Of a stretch of DNA of 64,000 nucleotides, positions 16,732-24,782 are shown piece after piece. A program made the translations under genes and the position numbers. The notes beneath the pieces were generated by a model. It was not told the DNA's origin, searched no databases, and saw nothing but the letters and a program-made list of their open reading frames with translations. Within the stretch, counting starts at the first letter, position 1. Every line of letters begins with the position of its first letter. Source of the DNA: Alistipes muris (GTDB lineage Bacteria; Bacteroidota; Bacteroidia; Bacteroidales; Rikenellaceae); assembly GCF_943193205.1 (NCBI RefSeq), contig NZ_CALPDD010000001.1, forward strand, positions 62,001 through 126,000, in the 5' to 3' direction.

Positions 16732-16809
16732 TTCACCTACGGCATGACCAACATGTTTCGCATCGGCGATTTCGACTTTTCGTTCCTCATTCAGGGCGTG
16801 CAGGGCGGA
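16732..16809 (+). pseudogene. Remnant of a SusC/TonB-dependent receptor gene
   Basis: A stretch of 26 codons reads 'FTYGMTNMFRIGDFDFSFLI' followed by QGVQGG. This is the conserved beta-strand block of SusC-type receptors, where the pattern F.(Y/F)G(M/L)xNxFxxxxFDxSFLIQG precedes the last third of the barrel. Upstream and downstream sequence in all frames does not continue the receptor, so only this fragment survives. Confidence 0.6.
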
Positions 16810-17216
16810 TTTTCAATCACGACCTCTCTACTACACCGAGACAATCTACGGTACGGCATAGAGCAAACACCGGGTCATGTCTCTGCCATCCGGCGAATCT
16901 TTGCCCCGCGTCAGATTCGATATACCTTATATTATTATGTGGAATTTCGGCACCTAACCGTTTTTGCATTATACAGAATGGAGATTTATCCGGCGCAACC
17001 GATGAGCGGCTCGCCCTTTAGGCAAAGACAGCGTTTCCGAAATGGGGAACAGCTCGAAATATCCTGTAAGACAGCCTTTTGTCACCGCCACGATTTCGAG
17101 GTGCTCGCAATAAAAGCAAATCCGAACTTACCGAATTTAATTCGGCAGAGTTCGGATTGATTTTTTTAAGTGCCGGAGAATGGATTATTCCGGCCTATTT
17201 CCTCGTGTGGAATAAT

Positions 17217-17690
17217 TCAGCGCATTGTCGGGAAGTACGATTCAAAAGCACCGTCTTCGTAAAAGATGACAATACGCCTTACTTCGGCTGTCCGGTTTCC
17301 GGGTTTCGGAATTTCGGGTTTCGGTGGCTGCGGATTTTCGGGAGTTGCTATTGTCTTCGGACTGGCGGTCGAACCGGTTGTCCGGTCCGGAGCGAATAGT
17401 CCGCCGAGTTGGGCCGGACGATCCGCGGTTGCCTGCGAGGTCTCCGGTTTTTCGTAAGATGCCGGGGCCGATTCTTCCGCGTCGCGGTACATCGGGCCGC
17501 TGTCGAGCAGCAGCCAGTCCGGACTGATTCGGGGGAAGCGTCGGAGTATTTTCTGGAGCAAATCGAATCCGGGTTTGTTGCGTCCGGCCAAAATATGGGA
17601 GATTCCCGCCGGATTGATTCCGAGCATGTCGGCAAGCTGGCTTGACTTCAAACCTTCGCTTTTCATCAAATCGAGCAATTTTTCCCTCAT
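17217..17690 (-). CDS. XRE-family helix-turn-helix regulator with Pro-rich linker
   Basis: A 157-residue protein. Residues 1-55 are a Cro/CI-type helix-turn-helix: 'LKSSQLADMLGINPAGISHILAGRNKPGFDLLQKIL', with the recognition helix near 26-36, followed by 'FPRISPDWLLLDSGPMY', the usual end of this domain. A long linker rich in Pro, Thr and Ala (about 72-130) leads to a short C-terminal segment 'VRRIVIFYEDGAFESYFP' that may be a sensor or oligomerisation strand. It is transcribed away from a 650-bp AT-rich region with repeated TTTACA/TGTAAA palindromes, which are natural candidates for its operators. No target gene is obvious. Such short XRE proteins also occur as leftovers of mobile elements. 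Confidence 0.8.
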   Translation of the reverse strand: MREKLLDLMKSEGLKSSQLADMLGINPAGISHILAGRNKPGFDLLQKILRRFPRISPDWLLLDSGPMYRDAEESAPASYEKPETSQATADRPAQLGGLFAPDRTTGSTASPKTIATPENPQPPKPEIPKPGNRTAEVRRIVIFYEDGAFESYFPTMR

Positions 17691-18269
17691 CGGCGTAATT
17701 TTTTACAAATATAAATAGTTTTCTTTTGTAAAACAAATAAAATTTACATTTGCAAAATGTTAATAACGTGGAGCAATGTTTACAATTGTAAATAGCGAGT
17801 TATCGTTAACTTTAATCATGCTTATTCAGACGGATTTCATATTAGATAAATCGCATATAAATTTGGTTTTCAATGCAAATATTGAGTAATACATGCGTAT
17901 ACTATGATTGAGCCCATTATACCAGTGTTACCCACTTAATATGATAGAATGTTATTTAGATGATTTTTGTAAAATACTGGTATTCAGTATTTATATATTT
18001 CGTTGTTTAATGATTTAATTTGCTTCCTGTGCGCCTTAAAACGGGCTTTATGGCCACTTTGTGGATATTTGATATTTGTAACTATAAACACCGTGCCGCG
18101 ATATGATTTGTTTACAAATGTAATTACAAATGGAAAGTCAAGAGAATTTTATTATTTACAAATGTAATCAACATCCCCTATTCGGTGAATTTTTCAGCAA
18201 TTTTTCGGTATTGTCGCCTATCGGACATTGTTTTTTCTGCCGTTTTCTAATCACCTTTATATTATGTTA
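17691..18269. promoter_or_regulatory. AT-rich region with repeated TTTACA-TGTAAA palindromes
   Basis: No gene is seen here. A palindromic motif recurs: TTTACAAATATAAA (17702-17715), TTTACATTTGCAAA (17743-17756), the perfect TTTACAATTGTAAA (17779-17792), and two identical TTTACAAATGTAAT sites at 18111-18124 and 18155-18168, 44 bp apart. A partial ATTTGTAAA is at 18332-18340. They stand upstream of the XRE gene and are likely operators for it. Confidence 0.5.
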
Positions 18270-18306
18270 AATAAATAAAAAGTGTAGGGTGGAATTTTCC
18301 ACCCTA
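18270..18306 (-). terminator. Terminator of the HIT-protein gene
   Basis: Hairpin TAGGGTGG/CCACCCTA (18285-18292 with 18299-18306), read on the minus strand and followed by a T-rich tail (CTTTTTATTTATTT). Confidence 0.7.
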
Positions 18307-18347
18307 AACTCTGTATTACAGCGTAATATAAATTTGTAAACAGCCCT

Positions 18348-18734
18348 TTATCCGGCGATTTTGGCGGCTATTTCTTGGAACTCTTCCGGCGTCAAATGGA
18401 GCTTTTCGCGGTGGAAATCGACGTCGTTTTCGCTTTGGATGGGAATCAGATGGATGTGCGCATGGGGTACTTCCAGCCCTAAAACCACGATTGCTACCTT
18501 TTTGCACGCTATTTCACGCTGGATTTGTGCCGCTACCCGTTTGGCAAAAAGCATCATGCCCGAAAGCGTGCGGTCGTCGAGGTCGAAAATGTAGTCTACC
18601 TCTTGCTTGGGGACTACCAGCGTGTGCCCTTTCGTCAGCGGATTGATGTCAAGAAATGCGTAGTAGCTGTCGTCTTCGGCGACTTTGTACGAGGGAATTT
18701 CCCCTGCGATGATTCGTGAAAAGATGGATGCCAT
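18348..18734 (-). CDS. HIT-family protein (histidine triad nucleotide-binding)
   Basis: A 128-residue HinT-like protein, a purine nucleoside phosphoramidase or nucleotidyl-hydrolase fold. It has 'SIFSRIIAGEIPSYKV' at the N-terminus, 'DINPLTKGHTLVVPK' at 29-43, and the catalytic triad pattern HAHIHLIP at 91-98. Length and order are those of bacterial Hit/HinT. The open frame runs upstream to 19055, but only the part from the ATG at 18734 resembles the family. It is the last gene of the minus-strand series and has its own terminator. Confidence 0.93.
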   Translation of the reverse strand: MASIFSRIIAGEIPSYKVAEDDSYYAFLDINPLTKGHTLVVPKQEVDYIFDLDDRTLSGMMLFAKRVAAQIQREIACKKVAIVVLGLEVPHAHIHLIPIQSENDVDFHREKLHLTPEEFQEIAAKIAG

Positions 18735-18898
18735 ATTTTTGATTGGTTTGATGTGATTCTGCATTTTTGCGGCAAAGGGGTTTTCTGGCCTATTTAGAAC
18801 CGAATATGTTGTGGTTGCCAGGCTGGGAATAATCCGGCAAGCCGCGGCCGAATAAGCCCCTCCCCTTAAAAAACAAGATAATGGGCTCAAGAACTCTT

Positions 18899-19168
18899 TT
18901 AGAACTGCTTCTTGCTTGCGGTTATCCGTCTGTTGCGGAGGATTCCGAGTGCAAGATTCAGGTACCCGAAAATCAGTATGATGACGTTTACCCAGCTGAA
19001 CGACAGGTATTTCGTTGCGACCGAGATTATCCAGCCGAGCGTCAGGGCGCTCCACAGCCCCAGCAGACCGTATTGCCGCCGTAAATTGCGCTTCGCTTTT
19101 TCCGGGTCATGGGCGGAGCGCCGCCACCGGAGTTCTTCGGGCGTTGGTTTGCGGGGTGTCCGGGCCAT
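18899..19168 (-). CDS. Small conserved two-helix membrane protein
   Basis: An 89-residue protein with a strongly basic N-terminus (residues 1-30, many Arg/Lys) and two hydrophobic helices (about 34-52 and 57-76) joined by a short loop, then a basic tail. By the positive-inside rule both ends should be cytoplasmic. No known domain. Its ATG overlaps the stop of the upstream gene by 1 nt (TAATG), so it is translated together with it, at the end of the recA-rsh unit. Function unknown; the basic ends could contact nucleic acid or phospholipid. Confidence 0.65.
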   Translation of the reverse strand: MARTPRKPTPEELRWRRSAHDPEKAKRNLRRQYGLLGLWSALTLGWIISVATKYLSFSWVNVIILIFGYLNLALGILRNRRITASKKQF

Positions 19169-19572
19169 TATTCGTCGAATTTGGGCTTGAGAATTTCGGA
19201 CATGATTACAGCCTGCCGCAGGTCGAAATCTGTGTTACGGGCATTTTCGGGCTGTATTTCGGCTTGTTTCGGGGTTTCCGGGGCTGAACTTGCCTTGCGT
19301 TCCCGGCTTTCTTTCTGGGCCTTTTTCGCTATGAAATCCGCGTATTTTCCGGGCGAGGGCGCTTCGGCAAGGCGTTGCGGCTGAACTTTGGCTGTTTCTC
19401 CGAAAGGCTCGGGTTGCGGCGGAAAGGCCTGCCTCTGTGCCGGCCATGCTTCGCCCGGCGCCGTCTGGCGGCGTTTTTCGCCTTTTTGGGTGTTTTTGCG
19501 GACTTGTCGGACGCCGTTGTAGGCTATCACGGCAATGACTGCGATCCATTTCAGAAAGCCGAAATCCTCCAT
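19168..19572 (-). CDS. Small membrane-anchored hypothetical protein
   Basis: A 134-residue protein with one N-terminal helix (about 4-18, 'FGFLKWIAVIAVIAYN') and a cytoplasmic part rich in Pro, Gln, Lys and Glu with little predicted order ('PAQRQAFPPQPEP', 'KKAQKESRERK'). The C-terminus is more regular ('LRQAVIMSEILKPKFD'), perhaps a short interaction helix. The start lies 5 bp after the rsh stop. Position, reading frame and the 1-nt overlap with the next gene support it as real; the longer frame up to 20370 is a shadow of rsh. No function recognised. Confidence 0.55.
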   Translation of the reverse strand: MEDFGFLKWIAVIAVIAYNGVRQVRKNTQKGEKRRQTAPGEAWPAQRQAFPPQPEPFGETAKVQPQRLAEAPSPGKYADFIAKKAQKESRERKASSAPETPKQAEIQPENARNTDFDLRQAVIMSEILKPKFDE

Positions 19573-19577
19573 CGGGG

Positions 19578-21788
19578 TCAGTTTATCGTTCGTTTTACGC
19601 TCTCTATTCCTTTGATTTTCCGAAGTTTGTCCATTACGGCGGAGAGACTTTCGGCGTCCCTGACATACAGGCTGATGTCGCCCTCGAAAATCCCGTCGTG
19701 GCTGTGGATGTTCACTTCGCGGATGTTGATGTTGAAATCGTTGCTCACCACGTTGGCCAGGTCGAGCAGCAGCCCCATGCGGTCGATGCCGCGCAGCTGC
19801 GTCGTCACCAGGTAGGAATCGGCCTTGTGCTGCGACCACTTGATTTCTTCCTTGACGATGTTCTTGCCGTATTGCGATGCCAGGCGGTTCAGTTCGTCGC
19901 ACGTGGCTTTGTGTACGATGATGTCGCCCGTCGCCGGGTCGCGGTACCCTACCACCTTGTCGCCCGGAATCGGTTTGCAGCACTCCGCTATCTTGAACTG
20001 CGGTTCCGGCGCCGCCGGTTCCGGATTGGGTTCGTTCGGGTCGGTTTCGTCCCCCTCGTCTTCGGTTTTCGACGGGATGAACAGGGTCCAGAACTTGAGT
20101 TTCTTGCTTTTGGAGTTTATCTTGAGTACTTTTTCCAGGTCGTCGAGCGAGATGATTCCCGCGCCGATTTTGCTGTAAAGTTCTTCCTTGTTGTTGCAGC
20201 GGTAGATGGGGACTATCTTTTGCAGTACCCGGCCGCTGAGGTTGATATTCAGCGCTTTCATCTTCTCGCCGAGCAGCTGCATCCCTCGTTCGATGTTGTT
20301 CTGCCGTTCGCGTTTCAGAAAGCTCTTGATGGCTTGTTTGGCTTTGCCCGTCGTCACCGCTTCCAGCCATTCGGCTTTGGGGCGTGCATTGTCGGCCGTG
20401 ATGATTTCTATCTGGTCGCCGTTGTTTATCTGCGTGGTGATGGGTTCGAGCTTGTGGTTGATTTTGGCGCTGATGGCGCTGTTCCCTATCTTGGAGTGGA
20501 TGTCGTAGGCGAAGTCCAGCGCGGTCGCTCCGTATGGCATTTTCCGCGATTCTCCTTTCGGTGTAAATACTGCGATTTCAGATGTATATAGCGATAACTT
20601 GAAGTTGTCCAGGAAGTCGACCGCGCTTTCCGTCGGGCTGTTCAGCGCCGTCCGGATTTGTTTCAGCCACTTGTCGAATTCGTCTTCGTCCTGCGAAATC
20701 GTCGCGTGTTTGTATTTCCAGTGGGCCGCGAATCCGCGTTCGGCGATGTCTTCCATGCGTTGGGTGCGGATCTGTACTTCGACCCATACCCCGTCGGGTC
20801 CCATGACCGTCGAGTGGAGCGCTTCGTAGCCGTTGGCCTTGGGCATCGAAATCCAGTCGCGCAGGCGGTCGGGCTTGGGGGTGTAGATGTCCGTGATGGT
20901 CGAGTAGATTTGCCAGCACTGGGTCTTTTCCGACGGGAACGGCAGCGGTTTGAATACGACCCGGATGGCGAACAGGTCGTAGATTTCCTCGAACGGGATT
21001 TGTTTGCGCTGCATCTTGCTCCAGATGGAGTAGACGCTCTTCAGCCGGCCCGATATTTCGTAGTTGAAGTGGTCGCGGTCGAGCGCTTCGATAATCGGGG
21101 CGTTGAATTTGTCGATGAATTCCTTGCGCGAGGCTTCGCTCTCCTGGAGTTTCTGTGTGATTTCGGCGTATTGCTGCGGAAACCGGTATTTCATGCAGAG
21201 GTCTTCCAGTTCGCTCTTGATGGAGTAGAGCCCCAGCCGGTAGGCCAGCGGCGCAAACAGGTAAATCGTCTCTCCCGTAATCTTGATTTGCTTGTTCATC
21301 GGCATCGAGCCCAGCGTGCGCATGTTGTGCAGGCGGTCTGCGATTTTTATCAAGATTACACGGACGTCGTCCGAGAGGGTCAGCAGCACTTTGCGGAAGT
21401 ATTCCGCCTGTTCCGAGGTGTCGGCGTTGAATACGCCCGACATCTTCGTCAGTCCGTCGACCATCGAGGCGATTTTCGGCCCGAAGATGCGTTCCATGTC
21501 TTCCACGGTGTATTCCGTGTCTTCCACCACGTCGTGCAGCAAGGCTGCCACCACCGATTTGACGCCCAGGCCTATTTCGTCCGCCACAATCCGGGCCACT
21601 GCAATAGGATGCAGGAGATACGGTTCGCCGCTGCGGCGCCGTACCCCCTCGTGTGCTTCCTTGGCAAGGAAAAAGGCTCGTTTGATGAAATCCCAGTCTT
21701 CGTCGTTCTTGCAGATTTTCGTGCAGGAGAAGAGCAGGGCGTCCCATTTTTCCTTGATCAGGGCTTCATCCTCGGCAGTGTATCCCAT
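19578..21788 (-). CDS. rsh: Bifunctional (p)ppGpp synthetase/hydrolase (RelA/SpoT family)
   Basis: Controls the stringent-response alarmone. The 736-residue protein has all domains of a long RSH: an HD hydrolase with HDVVED at 85-90, a synthetase with 'GRLKSVYSIWSKMQRK' and 'EVQIRTQRMEDIAE', a TGS domain starting near 'IAVFTPKGESRKMP', a Cys-containing region ('AECCKPIPGDKVVGY') and a C-terminal ACT domain ('DRMGLLLDLANVVS'). HD and synthetase motifs look intact, so it is probably bifunctional. Its start lies 3 bp after the recA stop, so DNA repair and stringent response genes share a transcript. Confidence 0.96.
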   Translation of the reverse strand: MGYTAEDEALIKEKWDALLFSCTKICKNDEDWDFIKRAFFLAKEAHEGVRRRSGEPYLLHPIAVARIVADEIGLGVKSVVAALLHDVVEDTEYTVEDMERIFGPKIASMVDGLTKMSGVFNADTSEQAEYFRKVLLTLSDDVRVILIKIADRLHNMRTLGSMPMNKQIKITGETIYLFAPLAYRLGLYSIKSELEDLCMKYRFPQQYAEITQKLQESEASRKEFIDKFNAPIIEALDRDHFNYEISGRLKSVYSIWSKMQRKQIPFEEIYDLFAIRVVFKPLPFPSEKTQCWQIYSTITDIYTPKPDRLRDWISMPKANGYEALHSTVMGPDGVWVEVQIRTQRMEDIAERGFAAHWKYKHATISQDEDEFDKWLKQIRTALNSPTESAVDFLDNFKLSLYTSEIAVFTPKGESRKMPYGATALDFAYDIHSKIGNSAISAKINHKLEPITTQINNGDQIEIITADNARPKAEWLEAVTTGKAKQAIKSFLKRERQNNIERGMQLLGEKMKALNINLSGRVLQKIVPIYRCNNKEELYSKIGAGIISLDDLEKVLKINSKSKKLKFWTLFIPSKTEDEGDETDPNEPNPEPAAPEPQFKIAECCKPIPGDKVVGYRDPATGDIIVHKATCDELNRLASQYGKNIVKEEIKWSQHKADSYLVTTQLRGIDRMGLLLDLANVVSNDFNINIREVNIHSHDGIFEGDISLYVRDAESLSAVMDKLRKIKGIESVKRTIN

Positions 21789-21791
21789 ACT

Positions 21792-22805
21792 TTATTCCTT
21801 TGCGTTCTTCGTCGCGTCGCGGACCTTTTCTTCGATTTCTGCCGCCAGCGCTTCGTCGTTTCGCAGCAGTTCCTTGACCGCATCGCGGCCCTGGCCTATC
21901 TTCTTGTCGCCGTAGGAGAACCACGAGCCCGCTTTCTTGATTACGCCGTAGTCGACGCCCAGGTCGATGATTTCGCCGATTTTCGAGATTCCCTCGCCGA
22001 ACATGATGTCGAATTCCGCCCGTTTGAACGGGGGTGCCACCTTGTTCTTCACAATCTTCACCTTGGTGCGCGTGCCCAGTTGTTCTTCGCCGTCCTTGAT
22101 GACCGACATGCGGCGGATGTCGATGCGGACGCTCGCATAGAATTTCAGTGCGTTGCCGCCCGTCGTCGTCTCCGGATTGCCGTAGACGATGCCGATTTTG
22201 TCGCGCAGCTGGTTGATGAAGATGCAGACCGTCTTGGTCTTGGCGATGCTCGACGTCAGTTTGCGCAGGGCCTGCGACATCAGGCGGGCTTGCAGACCCA
22301 TCTTCGAGTCGCCCATTTCGCCTTCGATTTCGGCTTTCGGCGTCAGCGCCGCTACCGAGTCGATGACAATGATGTCGATGGCGCTCGAGCGAATCAGCGA
22401 ATCGGCGATTTCGAGCGCTTGTTCGCCGTTGTCCGGCTGCGAAATCAGCAGGTTGTCCACATCGACGCCCAGTTTCTGGGCATAGAAGCTGTCGAATGCG
22501 TGTTCCGCGTCGATGAACGCCGCTATGCCGCCCGCCTTTTGCGCTTCGGCAATCGCATGAATCGCCAGCGTCGTCTTGCCCGACGATTCGGGACCGTAGA
22601 TTTCGATGACGCGGCCTTTGGGGTATCCGCCCACGCCCAGGGCTATGTCCAGCGTGATCGAGCCCGTCGGGATGACCGGGATGTCGTTCACTTCCGTGCT
22701 GTTCATCCGCATGATCGACCCCTTGCCGAAGTCCTTCTCTATCTTTTCCATCACTGCGTTCAAGACCTTCAGCTTGTCCGCATTCGCTTGTACTTTCTCT
22801 GCCAT
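21792..22805 (-). CDS. recA: Recombinase RecA
   Basis: ATP-dependent strand-exchange protein for homologous recombination. The 337-residue protein has the P-loop GPESSGKT, 'FIDAEHAFD', Walker B '[10 protein letters not shown]', loop L1/L2 sequences ('[20 protein letters not shown]', '[21 protein letters not shown]'), and a short acidic end. All are standard for Bacteroidetes RecA. It lies 32 bp after bcp and 3 bp before rsh. No LexA-like box is seen upstream. Confidence 0.98.
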   Translation of the reverse strand: MAEKVQANADKLKVLNAVMEKIEKDFGKGSIMRMNSTEVNDIPVIPTGSITLDIALGVGGYPKGRVIEIYGPESSGKTTLAIHAIAEAQKAGGIAAFIDAEHAFDSFYAQKLGVDVDNLLISQPDNGEQALEIADSLIRSSAIDIIVIDSVAALTPKAEIEGEMGDSKMGLQARLMSQALRKLTSSIAKTKTVCIFINQLRDKIGIVYGNPETTTGGNALKFYASVRIDIRRMSVIKDGEEQLGTRTKVKIVKNKVAPPFKRAEFDIMFGEGISKIGEIIDLGVDYGVIKKAGSWFSYGDKKIGQGRDAVKELLRNDEALAAEIEEKVRDATKNAKE

Positions 22806-22837
22806 TATGGTTTTGGTTTTTAATTATTTGCTTGTGG

Positions 22838-23314
22838 TTATTTCTTGTTTTGCTGTAGGTGCCACTCCAAGATTTGTTCGTAGTGGTTCTTCGTGTCTAC
22901 CTTGTCGAATATCTTTTCGATGCGGCCTTCCGCGTCGATGACGAACGTCGTGCGCAGGATGCCCATGTACTTGCGCCCGTACATCGACTTCTCGGCCCAT
23001 ACGCCGTAGGCTTCGGCTGCCGAGTGGTCGGTGTCGGCCAGCAGCGTGAAGTTCAGTCCGTGTTTCGCGCAGAAGTTCTGGTGCGACTTTTCGCTGTCGG
23101 GGCTCACCCCTACGATGCGAAATCCCTGCCGCGCCAGTTCTTCCTTGCCGTCGCGCAGGCTCTGCGCTTCGAGCGTGCAGCCCGACGTGTTGTCTTTCGG
23201 GTAGAAGTAGAGGATCACGCGTTGGCCGCGCAGGTCCGCCAGCGTCAGCGGTTCCCCGTCCTGGGTCGTCGAGCGGAAGTCGGGCGCCGTTTGTCCCGGT
23301 TGCAGTCTGGTCAT
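22838..23314 (-). CDS. bcp: Thiol peroxidase of the Bcp/PrxQ family
   Basis: Thioredoxin-dependent peroxiredoxin that reduces hydroperoxides. The 158-residue protein has the Bcp pattern: 'LQPGQTAPDF', 'VILYFYPKDNTSGCTLEA' with the peroxidatic Cys near residue 46, no immediate second Cys five residues later (so an atypical or 1-Cys mechanism), 'GVSPDSEKSH' and 'RTTFVID'. The ATG at 23314 gives the normal N-terminus; the longer frame to 23380 covers a -7-like TATCTTTA (23335-23342). It precedes recA by 32 bp and is probably co-transcribed with it. Confidence 0.93.
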   Translation of the reverse strand: MTRLQPGQTAPDFRSTTQDGEPLTLADLRGQRVILYFYPKDNTSGCTLEAQSLRDGKEELARQGFRIVGVSPDSEKSHQNFCAKHGLNFTLLADTDHSAAEAYGVWAEKSMYGRKYMGILRTTFVIDAEGRIEKIFDKVDTKNHYEQILEWHLQQNKK

Positions 23315-23465
23315 CTTATAGAATACTTTTTTTGTAAAGATACGGACAGGCCGGACGCAATGCCGAATTCGTTCGTGCATTGCTGCGGCGGGAGTACCTT
23401 TGACAAAGTCAAAGATAGGAAAAATTTCGTTTCGTCCGCCGCCCTATGGGCCATTTTTTCGTGCC

Positions 23466-23678
23466 TCAGTCCCATTCGTAGGTCACTTCGACTTGTTCGT
23501 GGAATTCTTCCTGCGTGGCGTTCAGTTTCTTGTGGCAGGCCGGGCAGCGGATTGCTGTTTCGGTTTCCACGTATTCTCCGCATCCTACGCAGGGCGCCAG
23601 CAGGCCGTAGCCCGGTTGCAGGTAGTGGTCGAATCGCGCGCCGCAGTGGCGGCATCTGATTTTGTAGGCTGTTCCCAT
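23466..23678 (-). CDS. Small zinc-ribbon protein
   Basis: A 70-residue protein with three CxxC pairs (CRHC, CVGC and CPAC), a layout that should bind zinc as a ribbon or rubredoxin-like fold. It ends with an acidic stretch 'EEFHEQVEVTYEWD'. No signal peptide or membrane helix. The ATG at 23678 is preferred over 23708 because the sequence MGTAYKIRC fits a compact ribbon start. Function unknown; such proteins often help nucleic-acid or chaperone complexes. Confidence 0.7.
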   Translation of the reverse strand: MGTAYKIRCRHCGARFDHYLQPGYGLLAPCVGCGEYVETETAIRCPACHKKLNATQEEFHEQVEVTYEWD

Positions 23679-23823
23679 CGTTCTTCGTGTTTTGGTTTCA
23701 CGATACAAAGGAACGGCAGTTTTGTGTCAGGTTGTGACACTTATTTGAAAAGTGGAAAATAAATATGAAAATCGGCCCGTCTACGAAGCGACTGACTGGC
23801 CGAATACGTTGAAAGGTGTTGTT

Positions 23824-24717
23824 TCAGAGCATGTTGGTGCTAAGATACCGATGCAGGTAGTTCGTCAGTTCCGGCCCCTCGACAATCCGGATGTCGTCGA
23901 GCAGCCCCACTACAAAGCGGCCGACGCCTGCCATGCCTGCCACTTCGGTGTCCAGCAGCCAGCGGCCCTCCCCCAGCGGCCGGACGTCGCGTTCGGCCAG
24001 CGGATATTCCTCGCACAGCAGGTTGTAGGCCAGCATGCCCAGTTCGAGTTGTACGCGGCAGCGGCGTTCGCCATGCAGGCGGAATGCGTCGATGAAGCCC
24101 TCGCGGTGGGCTGCGGTGTGCTGCCATTCGTCGCCCAGCGTCACCGAGCCTATGCGCGAGGTCTTGAACAGTTTGTTCGCGCCGTCTTCCGGGTCGTAGC
24201 ACCACACCTGTACGTAGTTCGTCGTGAAAGCGAACGGTTCTACCCTGCGGTCGCGTACTTCGCCGCCGTGGGCCGATTGGTAGCCGTGCAGGGTCGCCTG
24301 CCGCCGTTCTTCGATGGCTTCTATCAGGTTGCGGATGTTCGGGGCGTTCTTGCCGCGTACCACCGTGTCGGCCAGCGTCTTGTTGTTGTAGACCGAGTAG
24401 AGCTTGCGTTTCAGATTCTGTTTCAGCAGGTTCGTGTCGTCGATATTTTCGATGGCGTTTTTCAGTATGACGGCTTCTTCTTCGGTGAAGTGGACCAGTT
24501 GCGAGATGTCGCGGAAATGGGGCGATTCCTTGTCCAGACGGATGCAGTCGCCCGTCTTCTTGATTACGAACCCCGCTTCGCGGAAGGTGTCGATGTAGCG
24601 GTAGACCGTGCGGCGCGACATCGAGAGCCTCTCGGCCAGTTGGTCGACGTTGTAGGTCGTGTTGGCCGTCAGCAGTTTCATCAGCCGCAGCAGGCGTTCG
24701 AGTTTGGGTTGGTCCAT
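23824..24717 (-). CDS. WYL-domain transcriptional regulator
   Basis: A 297-residue regulator. Residues 1-60 are a DeoR/HTH_11-type winged helix ('LMKLLTANTTYNVDQLAERL', then 'SMSRRTVYRYIDTFREAGF'). A WYL domain follows around 130-210; the usual WYL triad position reads 'YVQVWCYDPED', then 'KLFKTSRIGSV', the ligand-binding strand. The C-terminal segment matches the WYL extension. Such proteins sense nucleic acids or nucleotides. It lies downstream of dnaA but a terminator (24729-24762) separates them. A weak -7-like TACCTTAG ends only 4 bp before the ATG, which would give a very short leader. Confidence 0.85.
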   Translation of the reverse strand: MDQPKLERLLRLMKLLTANTTYNVDQLAERLSMSRRTVYRYIDTFREAGFVIKKTGDCIRLDKESPHFRDISQLVHFTEEEAVILKNAIENIDDTNLLKQNLKRKLYSVYNNKTLADTVVRGKNAPNIRNLIEAIEERRQATLHGYQSAHGGEVRDRRVEPFAFTTNYVQVWCYDPEDGANKLFKTSRIGSVTLGDEWQHTAAHREGFIDAFRLHGERRCRVQLELGMLAYNLLCEEYPLAERDVRPLGEGRWLLDTEVAGMAGVGRFVVGLLDDIRIVEGPELTNYLHRYLSTNML

Positions 24718-24728
24718 GACGCTAAGGT

Positions 24729-24762
24729 ACGAAAAAGCCGCGGCATAATTTGTCGCGGCTTT
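24729..24762 (-). terminator. Terminator of dnaA
   Basis: A perfect 9-bp stem AAAGCCGCG/CGCGGCTTT, followed on the minus strand by a T run (GGCTTTTTCG). It separates dnaA from the WYL gene. Confidence 0.75.
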
Positions 24763-24782
24763 ATGGATTTTCCTCCTGGCCG

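Larger units (their letters stand above)
15582..17216. other. Gene-poor decayed region
   Basis: About 1.6 kb without an intact gene, visibly richer in A+T than its surroundings. It holds a remnant of a metzincin-type lipoprotein gene (minus strand, 15691-15775), a GTCATTCTGA-type repeat (16029-16055), a run of nine C (16476-16484), and a remnant of a SusC-type receptor (plus strand, 16732-16809). Longer open frames here show no family resemblance beyond these pieces. Confidence 0.6.

Noticed and set aside
20658-22823. 721-codon plus-strand open frame opposite rsh and recA
   Set aside because: Antisense shadow of two clear genes; its residue composition (rich in Arg, Val, Phe and His) fits no family.
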